Numbered from the stretch's first letter, positions 17,813 to 25,736 are shown. The stretch is 64,000 nt of DNA from Baekduia soli (GCF_007970665.1 NZ_CP042430.1:3472001-3536000); one strand, 5' to 3'. The notes: a model not told the origin generated them from the sequence alone. Translations and numbers: made by a program.

Positions 17813-17821
17813 CGCCGCGGC

Positions 17822-17827
17822 ACGGTA
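17822..17827 (-). promoter_or_regulatory. -10 element TACCGT
   Basis: Ends 9 nt before the psuG ATG. Confidence 0.45.
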
Positions 17828-17868
17828 GCGCCGCGGCCAGAGGCGTACGGTGCGACCACACGCCGCCC

Positions 17869-18531
17869 ATGTCGCTCCGCCCCCGCCCCGCCTCCCCGTT
17901 CGCCGACCGCACCGCGGCCGGCGACGTCCTGGGCGCCGAGGTCGCCCGCCTGCTGGCCGGCGAGCCCGCCCCCGTCGTCCTCGGGCTGCCGCGCGGCGGG
18001 GTGCCGGTCGCCGCCGGGGTCGCCCGGGCGCTGGGCGCGCCGCTCGACGTCCTCGTCGTGCGCAAGCTCGGCGTGCCCGGCCACGAGGAGCTGGCGTTCG
18101 GGGCGCTGGCCTCCGGCGGCGTGCGGGTCCTCAACGACGACGTCGTCGCCGAGGCCGGGCTCGGCGAGGACGAGATGGCCGAGGTGGCCCGGCGCGAGGG
18201 CGCCGAGCTCGAGCGCCGCGAGCACCGCTACCGGCCCGGGCGCCCGCCCGTCGAGGTCCAGGGGCGCACCGTCGACCTCGTCGACGACGGGTTGGCGACC
18301 GGCGCGACGATGTCGGCCGCCGTGCACGCCGTCCGCGTCCGCGCCGCGCGCCGCGTCGTGGTCGCCGTGCCCGTCGGGTCGGCCTTCGCATGCGACCGCC
18401 TGGCCGCCGAGGCCGACGCCCTGCTCTGCTGCCTGGAGCCGGTCCGCTTCCAGGCCGTGGGCCGCTGGTACCGGGACTTCACCGCGGTCGGCGACGACGC
18501 CGTCGCGGCGATCCTCGCGTCGGGCGGCTGA
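17869..18531 (+). CDS. Phosphoribosyltransferase-fold protein
   Basis: 220 residues. The PRT fold is seen in [20 protein letters not shown], the [19 protein letters not shown] segment and the PRPP loop [18 protein letters not shown], followed by [16 protein letters not shown]. This type often sits fused or adjacent to dienelactone-hydrolase or erythromycin-esterase genes; here it is alone, divergent from psuG. Whether it uses a purine, a pyrimidine or neither is not evident. Proximity to pseudouridine recycling is suggestive only. Confidence 0.85.
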   Translation: MSLRPRPASPFADRTAAGDVLGAEVARLLAGEPAPVVLGLPRGGVPVAAGVARALGAPLDVLVVRKLGVPGHEELAFGALASGGVRVLNDDVVAEAGLGEDEMAEVARREGAELERREHRYRPGRPPVEVQGRTVDLVDDGLATGATMSAAVHAVRVRAARRVVVAVPVGSAFACDRLAAEADALLCCLEPVRFQAVGRWYRDFTAVGDDAVAAILASGG

Positions 18532-18717
18532 CGCCCTGGCGAGCGCAGTTCCCGGAGCTCGAGCCCGACGTCATGACCCTGGACCTCACCAGGGCCGAGA
18601 AGGGGGGCCTGACGGCCCTGCGCGAGATCATCGTGCTGGACCCCGGCGCCCGCGTCGTCATGTGCTCGGCCCTCAGCCAGGAGCCCAAGCCGCTGTCGGC
18701 GATCGCCGAAGCCTCGG
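18519..18717 (+). pseudogene. Relic of a CheY-like response regulator
   Basis: In the +3 frame, overlapping the end of the phosphoribosyltransferase, the translation contains ELEPDVMTLDLTRAEKGGLT, then REIIVLDPGARVVMCSALSQ and a short AIAEA. This is the middle of a CheY receiver: the phospho-acceptor Asp of TLDL, the GLTAL helix and the CSAL strand. The MP after the Asp is altered to RA, the N-terminal DD pair is absent, no start codon fits, and the conserved lysine and C-terminal helix are missing. It is a decayed fragment rather than a gene. Confidence 0.6.
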
Positions 18718-18733
18718 CCTGGCCGCACCCGCC

Positions 18734-18757
18734 GGCCGGCCCGTCCGCGGGCCGGCC
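18734..18757 (-). terminator. Perfect 10-bp hairpin after the anti-sigma gene
   Basis: Arms GGCCGGCCCG and CGGGCCGGCC with a TCCG loop, 10 nt past the anti-sigma stop. Confidence 0.5.
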
Positions 18758-18767
18758 CGCGGCAGCC

Positions 18768-19457
18768 TCAGCTCAGCGTCGCGAAGCGCACGAGCTGCGC
18801 CACGCCCGCCGTCCGGCTGGCCAGCACGCACGTGTGGCCGGCCAGCCGCCACGTCATGACGGTCGCGCCGTCGCGGCGCACGACCGCGAGGTCCAGCCCG
18901 CCCCGGCGCAGGTGCCGTGCGCCGGCCGGGACCGCCAGCGGCGCCCCGCCGACGATCGTGTACCCCACGTCCCCCACCGGGCCGCGGTAGGTGACGGTGA
19001 CGGCGTCCCGGTCGCCGACGTCGTCGTAGCGCGCGCCGGTGGCCCGCCAGTTCGGCCACACGTGCCCGTAGTTGGGGAACGCGATGCCGCCGATCTCGGC
19101 GCGGGTCAGGCGCGCGTCGGTGGCGCTGACGGCGGGCGCCGGCGCGTCGGGCCGCGAGAGCGCCAGCGCGGCCGCGTCGGCCACCGACGGCGCACCGGGG
19201 CCGCCGGCGGGCAGCGCGATCAGGACGACGGCCAGCGCGACGGCCAGCGCCCCGAGCGCGCCCGCGAGCACCGCGGGGCGGCGCAGGCCGCGCCGGACGG
19301 CGGCGCCCGCCTGGGAGCGCTCCTGCTGCTCGGCCAGCCGCACGCGCAGCGTCTGGGGCGCCTGCACGGTCCGCATCGCGGCCTGCACGGCGCGCCCGAC
19401 GGCCTCCGTGTCGGCGTCGGGACGGGGGTCGCCGGGATCGGGGGGCATGGTGGTCAT
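18768..19457 (-). CDS. Membrane-anchored anti-sigma-like protein
   Basis: 229 residues. The cytoplasmic N-terminus (~60 residues, helical, AVQAAMRTVQAPQTLRVRLA) is followed by one membrane helix near 65-82 (LAGALGALAVALAVVLIALP) and an external domain of ~145 residues. That domain includes IGGIAFPNYGHVWPNWRATG and VGYTIVGGAPLAVPAGARHL. No zinc-finger HxxxCxxC is visible. Its ATG overlaps the sigma factor stop as ATGA, the usual layout for a co-translated anti-sigma. The identity as anti-sigma rests mainly on that context. Confidence 0.72.
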   Translation of the reverse strand: MTTMPPDPGDPRPDADTEAVGRAVQAAMRTVQAPQTLRVRLAEQQERSQAGAAVRRGLRRPAVLAGALGALAVALAVVLIALPAGGPGAPSVADAAALALSRPDAPAPAVSATDARLTRAEIGGIAFPNYGHVWPNWRATGARYDDVGDRDAVTVTYRGPVGDVGYTIVGGAPLAVPAGARHLRRGGLDLAVVRRDGATVMTWRLAGHTCVLASRTAGVAQLVRFATLS

Positions 19458-19990
19458 CGGTACGAGGCGCCCGGGGCGGGGTCGGCGGCGCCGAGCAGGC
19501 CGGCCAGGCGTGCCCGGCCGCGGTGCAGGCGGGTGGTGATCGTGGCCTCCTTGGCCTGCAGGGCCCGCGCCGCCTCACGGTAGGACAGCCCGACGACGTC
19601 GATGGCGATGACCGCGTCGCGCTGGTCGCCGGGCAGCGCACCGATCGCCGCGAGGAGCTCGCTGATGCGCAGCGCGGCCTCGGGGTCGCGGGGGTCGCCG
19701 GGCCGCGTGCCGGGATGGCGCTCGGGGTCGAGCTCCACCGGCGCCGGGCGGCGCTGCGCGGTGCGGATGCGGTTGAGGAACGTGTTGCGCAGGACCCGCA
19801 GCAGGTAGCCCAGGTCGTCGTCGCGGCGCAGCAGCCGCGGCTTGGCCAGCACGCGGGCGTAGGTGTCCTGGACGAGGTCCTCGGCGTCGTGGCGGTTGCC
19901 GCAGAGGGCGAGCGCGGCGCGGTAGAGCCGGTCGACGTGGTCGCCGAGCCGGGCGGGGTCCAGCAGCCTGGGCGGCCCGTCGGGCTCCAT
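19454..19990 (-). CDS. ECF-type RNA polymerase sigma factor
   Basis: 178 residues. Sigma region 2 is seen as LYRAALALCGNRHDAEDLVQ followed by DTYARVLAKPRLLRRDDDLG and YLLRVLRNTFLNRIRTAQRR. Region 4 is LLAAIGALPGDQRDAVIAID, then GLSYREAARALQAKEATITT and RLHRGRARLAGLL. Paired with a membrane anti-sigma, it probably reports an envelope stress. The ATG at 19990 is preferred because TACAGT ends 7 nt before it; an in-frame start further upstream is possible. Confidence 0.9.
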   Translation of the reverse strand: MEPDGPPRLLDPARLGDHVDRLYRAALALCGNRHDAEDLVQDTYARVLAKPRLLRRDDDLGYLLRVLRNTFLNRIRTAQRRPAPVELDPERHPGTRPGDPRDPEAALRISELLAAIGALPGDQRDAVIAIDVVGLSYREAARALQAKEATITTRLHRGRARLAGLLGAADPAPGASYR

Positions 19991-19997
19991 CGAGCCG

Positions 19998-20003
19998 ACT
20001 GTA
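19998..20003 (-). promoter_or_regulatory. -10 element TACAGT
   Basis: Ends 7 nt before the sigma-factor ATG at 19990. Confidence 0.5.
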
Positions 20004-20145
20004 ACGGCGATCGCGACGGCCGACGTCATCAGCTCATCGTCCGTGCGGCGCCGGCGGGAGACATGCCCGGGAAGACCCCGTCGCGCCGGAGTCCTTCCCG
20101 AGGGCGCCGTCCGGGGGTCAGGCGGCGAACGACCGGCGGCGGCGC

Positions 20146-20151
20146 TAGCGT
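20146..20151 (+). promoter_or_regulatory. -10 element TAGCGT
   Basis: Ends 7 nt before the ATG of the HTH-TOBE gene and fixes that start. Confidence 0.5.
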
Positions 20152-20158
20152 CGCCGAC

Positions 20159-20530
20159 ATGCAGAACCTCGTGCGCATCGGGGCCGCCGCCTCGGCGCTG
20201 GGCGTCAGCGTCGACACGCTGCGCCGCTGGGAGCGTGACGGCCGCGTCGTCTTCGAGCGCCAGGGCGGCCAGCGCTACCTGCGCTCCGACCAGCTCGCCG
20301 CGCTCCTGCGCGAGCGCCCCGCCCCGGAGCACACGAGCGCGCGCAACCGCCTGACCGGCGTCGTGGTCGCCGTCAAGCGCGACGGCGTGATGGCCCAGGT
20401 CGACCTCGCCTGCGGGCCGTTCCGGATCGTCTCGCTCATGTCGCGCGAGGCCGCCGACGAGCTGGGCCTCGAGCCCGGCGTGCCGGCCACGGCGATCGTC
20501 AAGGCCACCAACGTGATCGTCGACGCCTGA
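20159..20530 (+). CDS. MerR-like HTH protein with TOBE (molybdate-binding type) domain
   Basis: 123 residues. Residues 1-55 are a MerR/excisionase-type winged helix (LVRIGAAASALGVSVDTLRR, then WERDGRVVFERQGGQRYL). Residues ~60-123 are a TOBE/Mop domain (NRLTGVVVAVKRDGVMAQVD and a final GVPATAIVKATNVIVDA) that in relatives binds molybdate or tungstate. Single-TOBE HTH proteins usually control modABC, but no mod gene is in this window. Confidence 0.85.
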   Translation: MQNLVRIGAAASALGVSVDTLRRWERDGRVVFERQGGQRYLRSDQLAALLRERPAPEHTSARNRLTGVVVAVKRDGVMAQVDLACGPFRIVSLMSREAADELGLEPGVPATAIVKATNVIVDA

Positions 20531-20549
20531 GCTCCGAGGGAGCCGCGCG

Positions 20550-20654
20550 TCAGTGCGGGCGCAGGGCCCCGCCGCAGTGCGGGCAGGAGCTGCGTTGCTG
20601 CTCGTCGCGCCGGGCGAACCAGAGACGCAGGCAGCGGTTGCAGATGTGACGCAT
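20550..20654 (-). CDS. Tiny zinc-ribbon protein
   Basis: A 34-residue frame starting MRHICNRCLRLWFARRDEQQ and ending in SCPHCGGALRPH. The two CxxC knuckles are 18 residues apart and make a complete treble-clef or rubredoxin-like zinc site. A start codon and stop bound it exactly, and it is convergent with the HTH-TOBE gene. I see no Shine-Dalgarno; a real but very small gene is the best reading. Confidence 0.5.
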   Translation of the reverse strand: MRHICNRCLRLWFARRDEQQRSSCPHCGGALRPH

Positions 20655-20720
20655 GCCCGGGTGATCGGCGTCGCTCAGCGATCCTGAAGGCGCCGGCCAC
20701 GCGGGCGGGCCGGCGCCCGT

Positions 20721-20726
20721 TAGGCT
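20721..20726 (+). promoter_or_regulatory. -10 element TAGGCT
   Basis: Ends 8 nt before the ATG of the TetR gene at 20735. Confidence 0.5.
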
Positions 20727-20734
20727 CCTCGCGG

Positions 20735-21370
20735 ATGGCGCGGCCAGCCCCGAGCACCGACCAGCGCGGCGGGCAGGAGCTGCTGCACCGCCGGCGCCTG
20801 CTGCAGGCCATGGCCTCCGTGGTGGCCGAGCACGGCTACGCGGCGACGACGATCGCCGACGTCGTGCGGGTCGCTCGGGTCTCCAAGTCGACGTTCTACG
20901 CGCACTTCGACGACAAGGAGCACTGCTACGTCGCGCTGTACTCCACCGCCACCGACAAGGTCATCGAGGCCATGCGCGAGGCCGACGAGCAGGCCGGCGC
21001 GCTCGGCCTGCCCTGGCGCGGGCACCTCCTGGCCGTCAACCGCGCCCACCTCGGCGCGCTGGCCGCGGGCGGGCCGCTGACGCGGTCGATGCTCATCGAG
21101 GTCCAGACCGCCGGCCCGTCGGCCCAGGCCATGCGCCGTGACGTCTTCGGCCGCTACGCGCGGCTGATGTGCGAGCTGGGCGAGGCCGTGCGCCGCGACG
21201 AGCCGCGCCTGCGCCGGCTGTCGCCCGGGATCGCGCTCGGGATCGTCGGCGGCGTCAACGAGCTCATGATGGAGGCCATCGAGCGCGGACCGGTCGAGGC
21301 GATCACCGGCCTCGTCGACGTCGCCACGGAGCTGTGGGCCGCGGTGCTCACGGCGCCGGGGCCCGGCTGA
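20735..21370 (+). CDS. TetR/AcrR family regulator
   Basis: 211 residues. The N-terminal HTH is clear (LLQAMASVVAEHGYAATTIA, then DVVRVARVSKSTFYAHFDDK). The C-terminal helical ligand domain is not of a recognisable subtype. It converges on and overlaps by 23 bp the second TetR gene, so the two may interfere with each other's transcription. The target is unknown. Confidence 0.88.
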   Translation: MARPAPSTDQRGGQELLHRRRLLQAMASVVAEHGYAATTIADVVRVARVSKSTFYAHFDDKEHCYVALYSTATDKVIEAMREADEQAGALGLPWRGHLLAVNRAHLGALAAGGPLTRSMLIEVQTAGPSAQAMRRDVFGRYARLMCELGEAVRRDEPRLRRLSPGIALGIVGGVNELMMEAIERGPVEAITGLVDVATELWAAVLTAPGPG

Positions 21371-22028
21371 GCAGCCGGCGCTCGACGTCGACCACGGCGT
21401 CCAGCAGGCCAGGCAGGCTCGCGGCGCCCTGGGTCAGCAGGCGGTCGGTGACGAGCTCGTCGATCGCCCCGACGGCGGCGCGGAAGACGTGCGCCGGCGG
21501 CTGCGGCTCCCCCGTGCGCAGCGCCGTGGCCAGGTGGCGCTCGGCCAGGAAGCCGGCGAAGCGCTCGCGCACGGCGGCCCGGCGCTGCAGCGCCCGCGGA
21601 CCCGCGGCGAGCACCTCGACGAGGAACGCGCGGGCGAACGCCGGGTTGTCGGCCAGGAGACCGAGGTAGGTGCCTGCGGCCGCGCGCCGGGCGCGCTCGG
21701 GATCGTCGGCGGTGGGGCCCGGCGACGCGGCGATGGCGTGCAGGAGGCTCTGGACCCCGGCGTCGTAGGCGGCCAGGAAACACTCCTCCTTGTTGGCGAA
21801 GTGCTCGTAGAACGTGCGACGCGAGACGCGGGCGCCCTCGATGACGTCGGCGACCGACGTCGCCCCGTAGCCCTTCTCCGCCACGACCTCGGCCAGCGCG
21901 ACGAGCATCCGGCGGCGCTGGGACTCGGCGACGACCTCGCGCGAGGCGGCGTGGCGGCCGCGCGGCAGGACGTCCGGGGGTTCGGGATCCTCGTCGATCA
22001 AAGAAACGTTACTGTACCATCGAGACAT
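21348..22028 (-). CDS. TetR/AcrR family regulator, divergent to the flavin monooxygenase
   Basis: 226 residues if the ATG at 22028 is used. The HTH is RRRMLVALAEVVAEKGYGAT followed by SVADVIEGARVSRRTFYEHF. The ATG shares its bases with the ATG of the divergent monooxygenase (CATG), so either both mRNAs are leaderless or the real start is the in-frame TTG at 22001, just inside an AT-rich island. The island contains a palindrome, so local repression of the monooxygenase and of itself is likely. The inducer is unknown, probably a ketone-like substrate. Confidence 0.85.
   Translation of the reverse strand: MSRWYSNVSLIDEDPEPPDVLPRGRHAASREVVAESQRRRMLVALAEVVAEKGYGATSVADVIEGARVSRRTFYEHFANKEECFLAAYDAGVQSLLHAIAASPGPTADDPERARRAAAGTYLGLLADNPAFARAFLVEVLAAGPRALQRRAAVRERFAGFLAERHLATALRTGEPQPPAHVFRAAVGAIDELVTDRLLTQGAASLPGLLDAVVDVERRLLSRAPAP
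22002..22013. promoter_or_regulatory. Candidate TetR operator overlapping divergent promoters
   Basis: AGAAACGTTACT is an imperfect palindrome (five of six pairs) in the only AT-rich stretch between the regulator and the monooxygenase. TACTGT at 22010-22015 may serve as the monooxygenase -10, 11 nt before its ATG. Confidence 0.4.
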
Positions 22029-23514
22029 GGATGTTCCTACGACGACGCCGCCGCGTCACGTCCGCGTGGCGATCATCGGCGCCGGCTTCGGCGGGCTGGG
22101 CACCGCGATCCGCCTGGACCGGCAGGGCGACGACGACTTCCTCGTCTTCGAGCGCGCCGAGGACGTCGGCGGCACGTGGTGGGCCAACACGTATCCCGGC
22201 TGCCAGTGCGACATCCCCTCGCACCTGTACTCGTTCTCCTTCGCCCCCAACCCGGAGTGGACGCGCACCTACCCCGAGCAGCCCGAGATCCGCGACTACC
22301 TGCGCGCCTGCGTCACGCGCTTCGGGATCGCCGACCGCATCCGGCTGCGCACGGAGGTCACCGGCGCCGACTGGGACGAGGCGGCCGGGCGCTGGGCCCT
22401 GCAGACCTCGGCCGGGCCCTTCACCGCCGACGTGCTCGTCGCCGCGCCGGGGCCGCTCAGCGCTCCGTCGGTCCCCGACCTGCCCGGCCTGGCGGACTTC
22501 GCGGGCACGGTGTTCCACACCGCGCGCTGGAACCACGACCACGACCTCACGGGCCGCCGCGTGGCGTTCGTGGGGACGGGCGCCTCGGCGATCCAGGCCG
22601 TGCCGGAGGTCCAGCGCGTCGCCGGCCACCTCGACGTCTTCCAGCGCACCCCGCCGTGGGTCGTCCCCCATCGCGACCGGCCGATCACCCGCGCCGAGCG
22701 CGCGCTGTATCGGCGCGTCCCGGTCGCCCAGCGCCTCGTGCGCTCGGTGGTCTACGGGCTGCGCGAGCTGCTCGTGCCGGGTCTGGCCTACCGACCCGCG
22801 CTCATGGGCGCCGTGCAGCGCCTGGCGCTCAAGCACCTGGCCGACCAGGTCCCCGACCCCGCGCTGCGCGCCAGGGTCACCCCGGACTATGCCATCGGCT
22901 GCAAGCGCATCCTGCCGTCCAACCGCTGGTATCCGGCGCTCGGCGCCCCGAACGTCGACCTCGTGACCTCGGCGATCGCCGCGGTGCGCCCCGACGGCGT
23001 CGTCTCGGCCGACGGGGCGTTCCACCCCGCCGACACCATCATCTTCGGCACCGGCTTCCACGTGACCGACATCCCCCTGGCCGGGATCGTTCGCGGCGTC
23101 GGCGGCCGGCGGCTGGCCGACGTCTGGGACCGCTCGCCGCAGGCCTACCGCGGCACGGCGGTCGCCGGGTTCCCGAACCTCTTCCTGCTCGTGGGCCCCA
23201 ACGTGGGCCTGGGCCACAACTCGATCGTCTTCATGATCGAGGCGCAGATCACCTACCTGCTCGGCGCGCTGGCCGAGATGCGCCGGCGCGGCGCGGGGCG
23301 GGTCGAGGTGCGCCCGGCCGCCCAGGCGGCCTACAACGTGGGCCTGCAGGGCCGGATGGGGCGCACGGTCTGGAACACGGGCGGCTGCTCGAGCTGGTAC
23401 CTGGACGCCACGGGCCGCAACACGACGATCTGGCCGGACTTCACCTGGCGCTTCTGGGCGCAGGCGCGGCGCTTCGACGCCGCGGCCTACGACCTGGCCC
23501 CGGCCGTCCCGTAG
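22027..23514 (+). CDS. FAD-dependent Baeyer-Villiger-type monooxygenase
   Basis: 495 residues. The FAD Rossmann motif is VAIIGAGFGGLGTAIRLDRQ, the VGGTWWANTYPGCQCDIPSH segment is typical of this class, and the NADPH motif is AFVGTGASAIQAVPEVQ. The Baeyer-Villiger fingerprint FAGTVFHTARW spans Phe158-Trp168. These enzymes insert oxygen next to a carbonyl or oxygenate heteroatoms, consuming NADPH and O2. It is divergent from a TetR gene that probably controls it. The substrate range cannot be predicted. Confidence 0.92.
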   Translation: MDVPTTTPPRHVRVAIIGAGFGGLGTAIRLDRQGDDDFLVFERAEDVGGTWWANTYPGCQCDIPSHLYSFSFAPNPEWTRTYPEQPEIRDYLRACVTRFGIADRIRLRTEVTGADWDEAAGRWALQTSAGPFTADVLVAAPGPLSAPSVPDLPGLADFAGTVFHTARWNHDHDLTGRRVAFVGTGASAIQAVPEVQRVAGHLDVFQRTPPWVVPHRDRPITRAERALYRRVPVAQRLVRSVVYGLRELLVPGLAYRPALMGAVQRLALKHLADQVPDPALRARVTPDYAIGCKRILPSNRWYPALGAPNVDLVTSAIAAVRPDGVVSADGAFHPADTIIFGTGFHVTDIPLAGIVRGVGGRRLADVWDRSPQAYRGTAVAGFPNLFLLVGPNVGLGHNSIVFMIEAQITYLLGALAEMRRRGAGRVEVRPAAQAAYNVGLQGRMGRTVWNTGGCSSWYLDATGRNTTIWPDFTWRFWAQARRFDAAAYDLAPAVP

Positions 23515-23873
23515 GCCGACGCCGCGTCGGCCGCCCGCAGCCACCGCAGCGGCACCTGGCGCGTGACGAAGTCGGCGGCGTCGTCGCAGTCGGGGGACGT
23601 GACGAGCGCGTCGGGCTGCACCTGGGCGACGTGGCGCTGGAGGTCGACGACGGCGCGGGCCCGGCGCCCGAGTGCCCGGTCGGGGACCGTCGTACCGGCC
23701 ACCAGCGGCGAGCAGTGCACGGCACCGGCCTCCAGGACGAGGGCGCGGTGCTCGCGCGGCGCGAGCCAGAACACCTCGTGGCCGTCACCGCGCAGGCCGG
23801 CGCAGAGGTCGGCCAGCGCCGCGCGGTCGGTCTCGGCGGCGTCGGCGGAGGAGGCGAGGAGGTACCGGGACAT
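23487..23873 (-). CDS. Short protein resembling an N-terminal GT-B glycosyltransferase domain
   Basis: 128 residues from ATG (MSRYLLASSADAAET). The stretch LRGDGHEVFWLAPREHRALV and the following LEAGAVHC resemble the first Rossmann half of family-1 glycosyltransferases, and VQPDALVTSPDCDDAADF could be the later strand. The UDP-sugar half is absent. Its end overlaps the monooxygenase by 28 bp. It may be a truncated relic or a free-standing domain; I cannot tell which. Confidence 0.45.
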   Translation of the reverse strand: MSRYLLASSADAAETDRAALADLCAGLRGDGHEVFWLAPREHRALVLEAGAVHCSPLVAGTTVPDRALGRRARAVVDLQRHVAQVQPDALVTSPDCDDAADFVTRQVPLRWLRAADAASAYGTAGARS

Positions 23874-24090
23874 GGGCGCAGCATGCTCCTGTCGGCTGGC
23901 CCCGGCATCGGGGATCTCCCTGGGCGTGGCCCGGGGTACGGGCACCCGCACCCGGCCCCGCTCAGCGTGGCGCCGCGGTGGCCGCCGTGTCGCGCACGTC
24001 GCCGGCCGGCCGCTCGGCAGGCCGATGGCCAGGGCCGCCGGCAGCGCCCAGTACCAGCGCTCGGGCCCGTGGTCGCGCTCGGCGGCGTGC
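23874..24090. other. Gap with possible decayed coding sequence
   Basis: On the minus strand, just past the TetR stop, one frame reads GPERWYWALPAALAIGLP, which looks like the start of a membrane helix. It has no start codon and loses coding character within 30 codons. It could be what remains of an exporter once controlled by the adjacent TetR gene. Nothing else is evident. Confidence 0.3.
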
Positions 24091-24765
24091 TCACGCCCGG
24101 CCGCCGGGCGCGGCCCGGCGGCTGAGGGCCAGCGCGTCGAGCGTCAGCTCGAGCTCGCGGTCGGTCAGCGGCCGCCCGGGCAGCGGGTCGCCGCCGGGGC
24201 GCAGCGCGTCGAGCTGCAGCGCCAGGAAGCGGCGCGAGTAGGCCTTGGCCGTGTCGACCGTGCCCTCGCTGACGCGCGCGGTCGCCAGGAGGACCATGAG
24301 CACGTCGGACGCGGCGACGTCGTCGCGCAGGTCCCCGTCGGCCTGGCCGCGGGCGACGAGCTCGCGCAGCAGCGCGCGCAGGCGGGCCGAGAGCAGCCGG
24401 GGCATCGGCTCGCTCGCGTCGCGGGCGGCGAGCACGTTGATGAACGCGCGGTTGGCCGCGCCCCACTCGGCCGCCTCGGCCATCCAGGCCAGGAAGGCCC
24501 GCTCGCCCTCGGGCAGCGCGAGCGCGCGCTGCGCCGCGTCGGCCATGCGCTCGGCCTCCTCGGCCAGGATGCCCGCGAAGAGCTCGTCCTTGGTCGGCAC
24601 CATGCGGTACAGCGAGCCGACGCCGACGCCGGCGCGCGCGGCGATGTCCTCCATCGTGGCGCCGACGCCGCGCTCGGCGACGACCTCGCGTGCGGCGGTC
24701 AGGATGCGCTCGCGGTTGCGCTGGGCGTCGCGACGGGGGGCGCGTCGTGTGGCGGGTGGGGTCAC
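24091..24765 (-). CDS. TetR/AcrR family regulator
   Basis: 224 residues from the GTG at 24765. The HTH reads NRERILTAAREVVAERGVGA, then TMEDIAARAGVGVGSLYRMV, and the ligand domain has ERAFLAWMAEAAEWGAANRA, a common subtype (TetR_C_33-like). The GTG was chosen because TAGGCT ends 7 nt upstream; longer frames run into the divergent stress-protein gene. The regulated gene may have been lost from the degraded stretch downstream. Confidence 0.88.
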   Translation of the reverse strand: MTPPATRRAPRRDAQRNRERILTAAREVVAERGVGATMEDIAARAGVGVGSLYRMVPTKDELFAGILAEEAERMADAAQRALALPEGERAFLAWMAEAAEWGAANRAFINVLAARDASEPMPRLLSARLRALLRELVARGQADGDLRDDVAASDVLMVLLATARVSEGTVDTAKAYSRRFLALQLDALRPGGDPLPGRPLTDRELELTLDALALSRRAAPGGRA

Positions 24766-24772
24766 GGACGCA

Positions 24773-24778
24773 AGCCTA
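24773..24778 (-). promoter_or_regulatory. -10 element TAGGCT
   Basis: Ends 7 nt before the GTG of the TetR gene. Confidence 0.5.
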
Positions 24779-24876
24779 GTGCGGCCGGCGCGCCGCATCC
24801 GGGACCCGCTCATCCCCTTGGCTGCGGACCCGGGCGGCGGCGCGCCCCGCGCGCCCGCCGGGTAGAACCCCTGGGG

Positions 24877-25341
24877 ATGGACGACCGCGACGCGCCGTTC
24901 CGCAGCATCCTGGTGGCCGTCGACGGCTCCGCGCACAGCGAGCTGGCGCTCAGGCGCGCGATCCGACTGGCCGCCGCCGACCACGCGCGCCTGACGGTGA
25001 TGACGGTCGTGCCCAACGTGCGCGAGGGGGCCGCCTCGACGTGGAGCGTGCCCGTCGACCCGGCCGCCCTGCAGGAGGAGGCCGACCGCGAGGGCCAGCG
25101 CACCCTGCGCGCGGCGGTCGACCAGATCCCCGGCGACCAGCCCGTGCGCTCCGTGCTGCGCCACGGCCACGCCGGGCCCGAGATCCTGGCCGAGGTCGCC
25201 GAGTCCGGCCACGACGTGATCATCCTCGGCGCCCGCGGGCTCGGGCGCATCGGGTCCATGGCGGGCAGCGTCAGCCGCCACGTGCTGCACCACGCCAAGG
25301 TCGCGGTCTTCGTGGCCCACGCGCCGCCGCCGGCGCCCTGA
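24877..25341 (+). CDS. Universal stress protein (UspA family)
   Basis: 154 residues. It opens with RSILVAVDGSAHSELALRRA and carries the ATP-binding pattern LGARGLGRIGSMAGSVSRHV with the following VLHHAKVAVFV (the GxxGx9GS/T form). Such proteins bind ATP and accumulate under stress. It is monocistronic, next to the truncated VOC gene. Confidence 0.92.
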   Translation: MDDRDAPFRSILVAVDGSAHSELALRRAIRLAAADHARLTVMTVVPNVREGAASTWSVPVDPAALQEEADREGQRTLRAAVDQIPGDQPVRSVLRHGHAGPEILAEVAESGHDVIILGARGLGRIGSMAGSVSRHVLHHAKVAVFVAHAPPPAP

Positions 25342-25343
25342 GC

Positions 25344-25621
25344 TCAGCCGGGCCGGTGGGTCCCAGAGGACCGGACGTCGCCGGCCGGGTCGGCTGCGGC
25401 GTACTCGCACGATCCGTCGTCCTGATCGATGAGCTCGCCGACGACGGTCGCGCCGGCGGCCACGGCGCGGGCGTGGTGGGCGCCGGGGTCCTCCACGACG
25501 ACGTGGACCGTCGAGGGCCCCGACGGCAGCGGCGCACCCCGCCGCTGCTCGCCGACCGTCACCCGGCCGTCGGCGGCGCGCAGCTCGACGTGGGCGAGGA
25601 GCCCGTCGGGCGCGAGCCTAG
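25344..25621 (-). pseudogene. VOC/glyoxalase-fold protein truncated by an insertion sequence
   Basis: The frame runs from the edge of the IS to 25344 with LAPDGLLAHVELRAADGRVT, then STVHVVVEDPGAHHARAVAA and GDVRSSGTHRPG. That is the C-terminal two thirds of a VOC (glyoxalase/bleomycin-resistance) fold. The first ~35-40 residues and the start codon are missing at exactly the IS border. They do not reappear on the other side of the IS, so this is deletion as well as insertion. Confidence 0.75.
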
Positions 25622-25622
25622 G

Positions 25623-25648
25623 TGACGTGCCTCGGGACGTTCCGAACG
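25623..25648 (+). repeat. Left terminal inverted repeat of the IS
   Basis: Begins TGACGTGCCTCGGGACGTTC and ends CGAACG; the inner CGTTCCGAACG is identical to the right repeat. Confidence 0.85.
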
Positions 25649-25736
25649 TCTGAGGGCTGAAGTTGAGGCATCCGGGCTGAGACAGAGGCTGTGGGTCTTC
25701 TCAAGGATCCAACGGCCTCGGAGGTCATCAGCCCGG

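Noticed and set aside
13157-18531. A single nucleoside-salvage island (queuosine, pseudouridine, phosphoribosyltransferase)
   Set aside because: The genes face different ways and are separated by unrelated genes (methyltransferase, GroES-like, SnoaL-like). Only psuG with its kinase is a true operon.
20159-20530. HTH-TOBE gene as evidence of a molybdate uptake locus
   Set aside because: No modABC or molybdenum cofactor genes are nearby.
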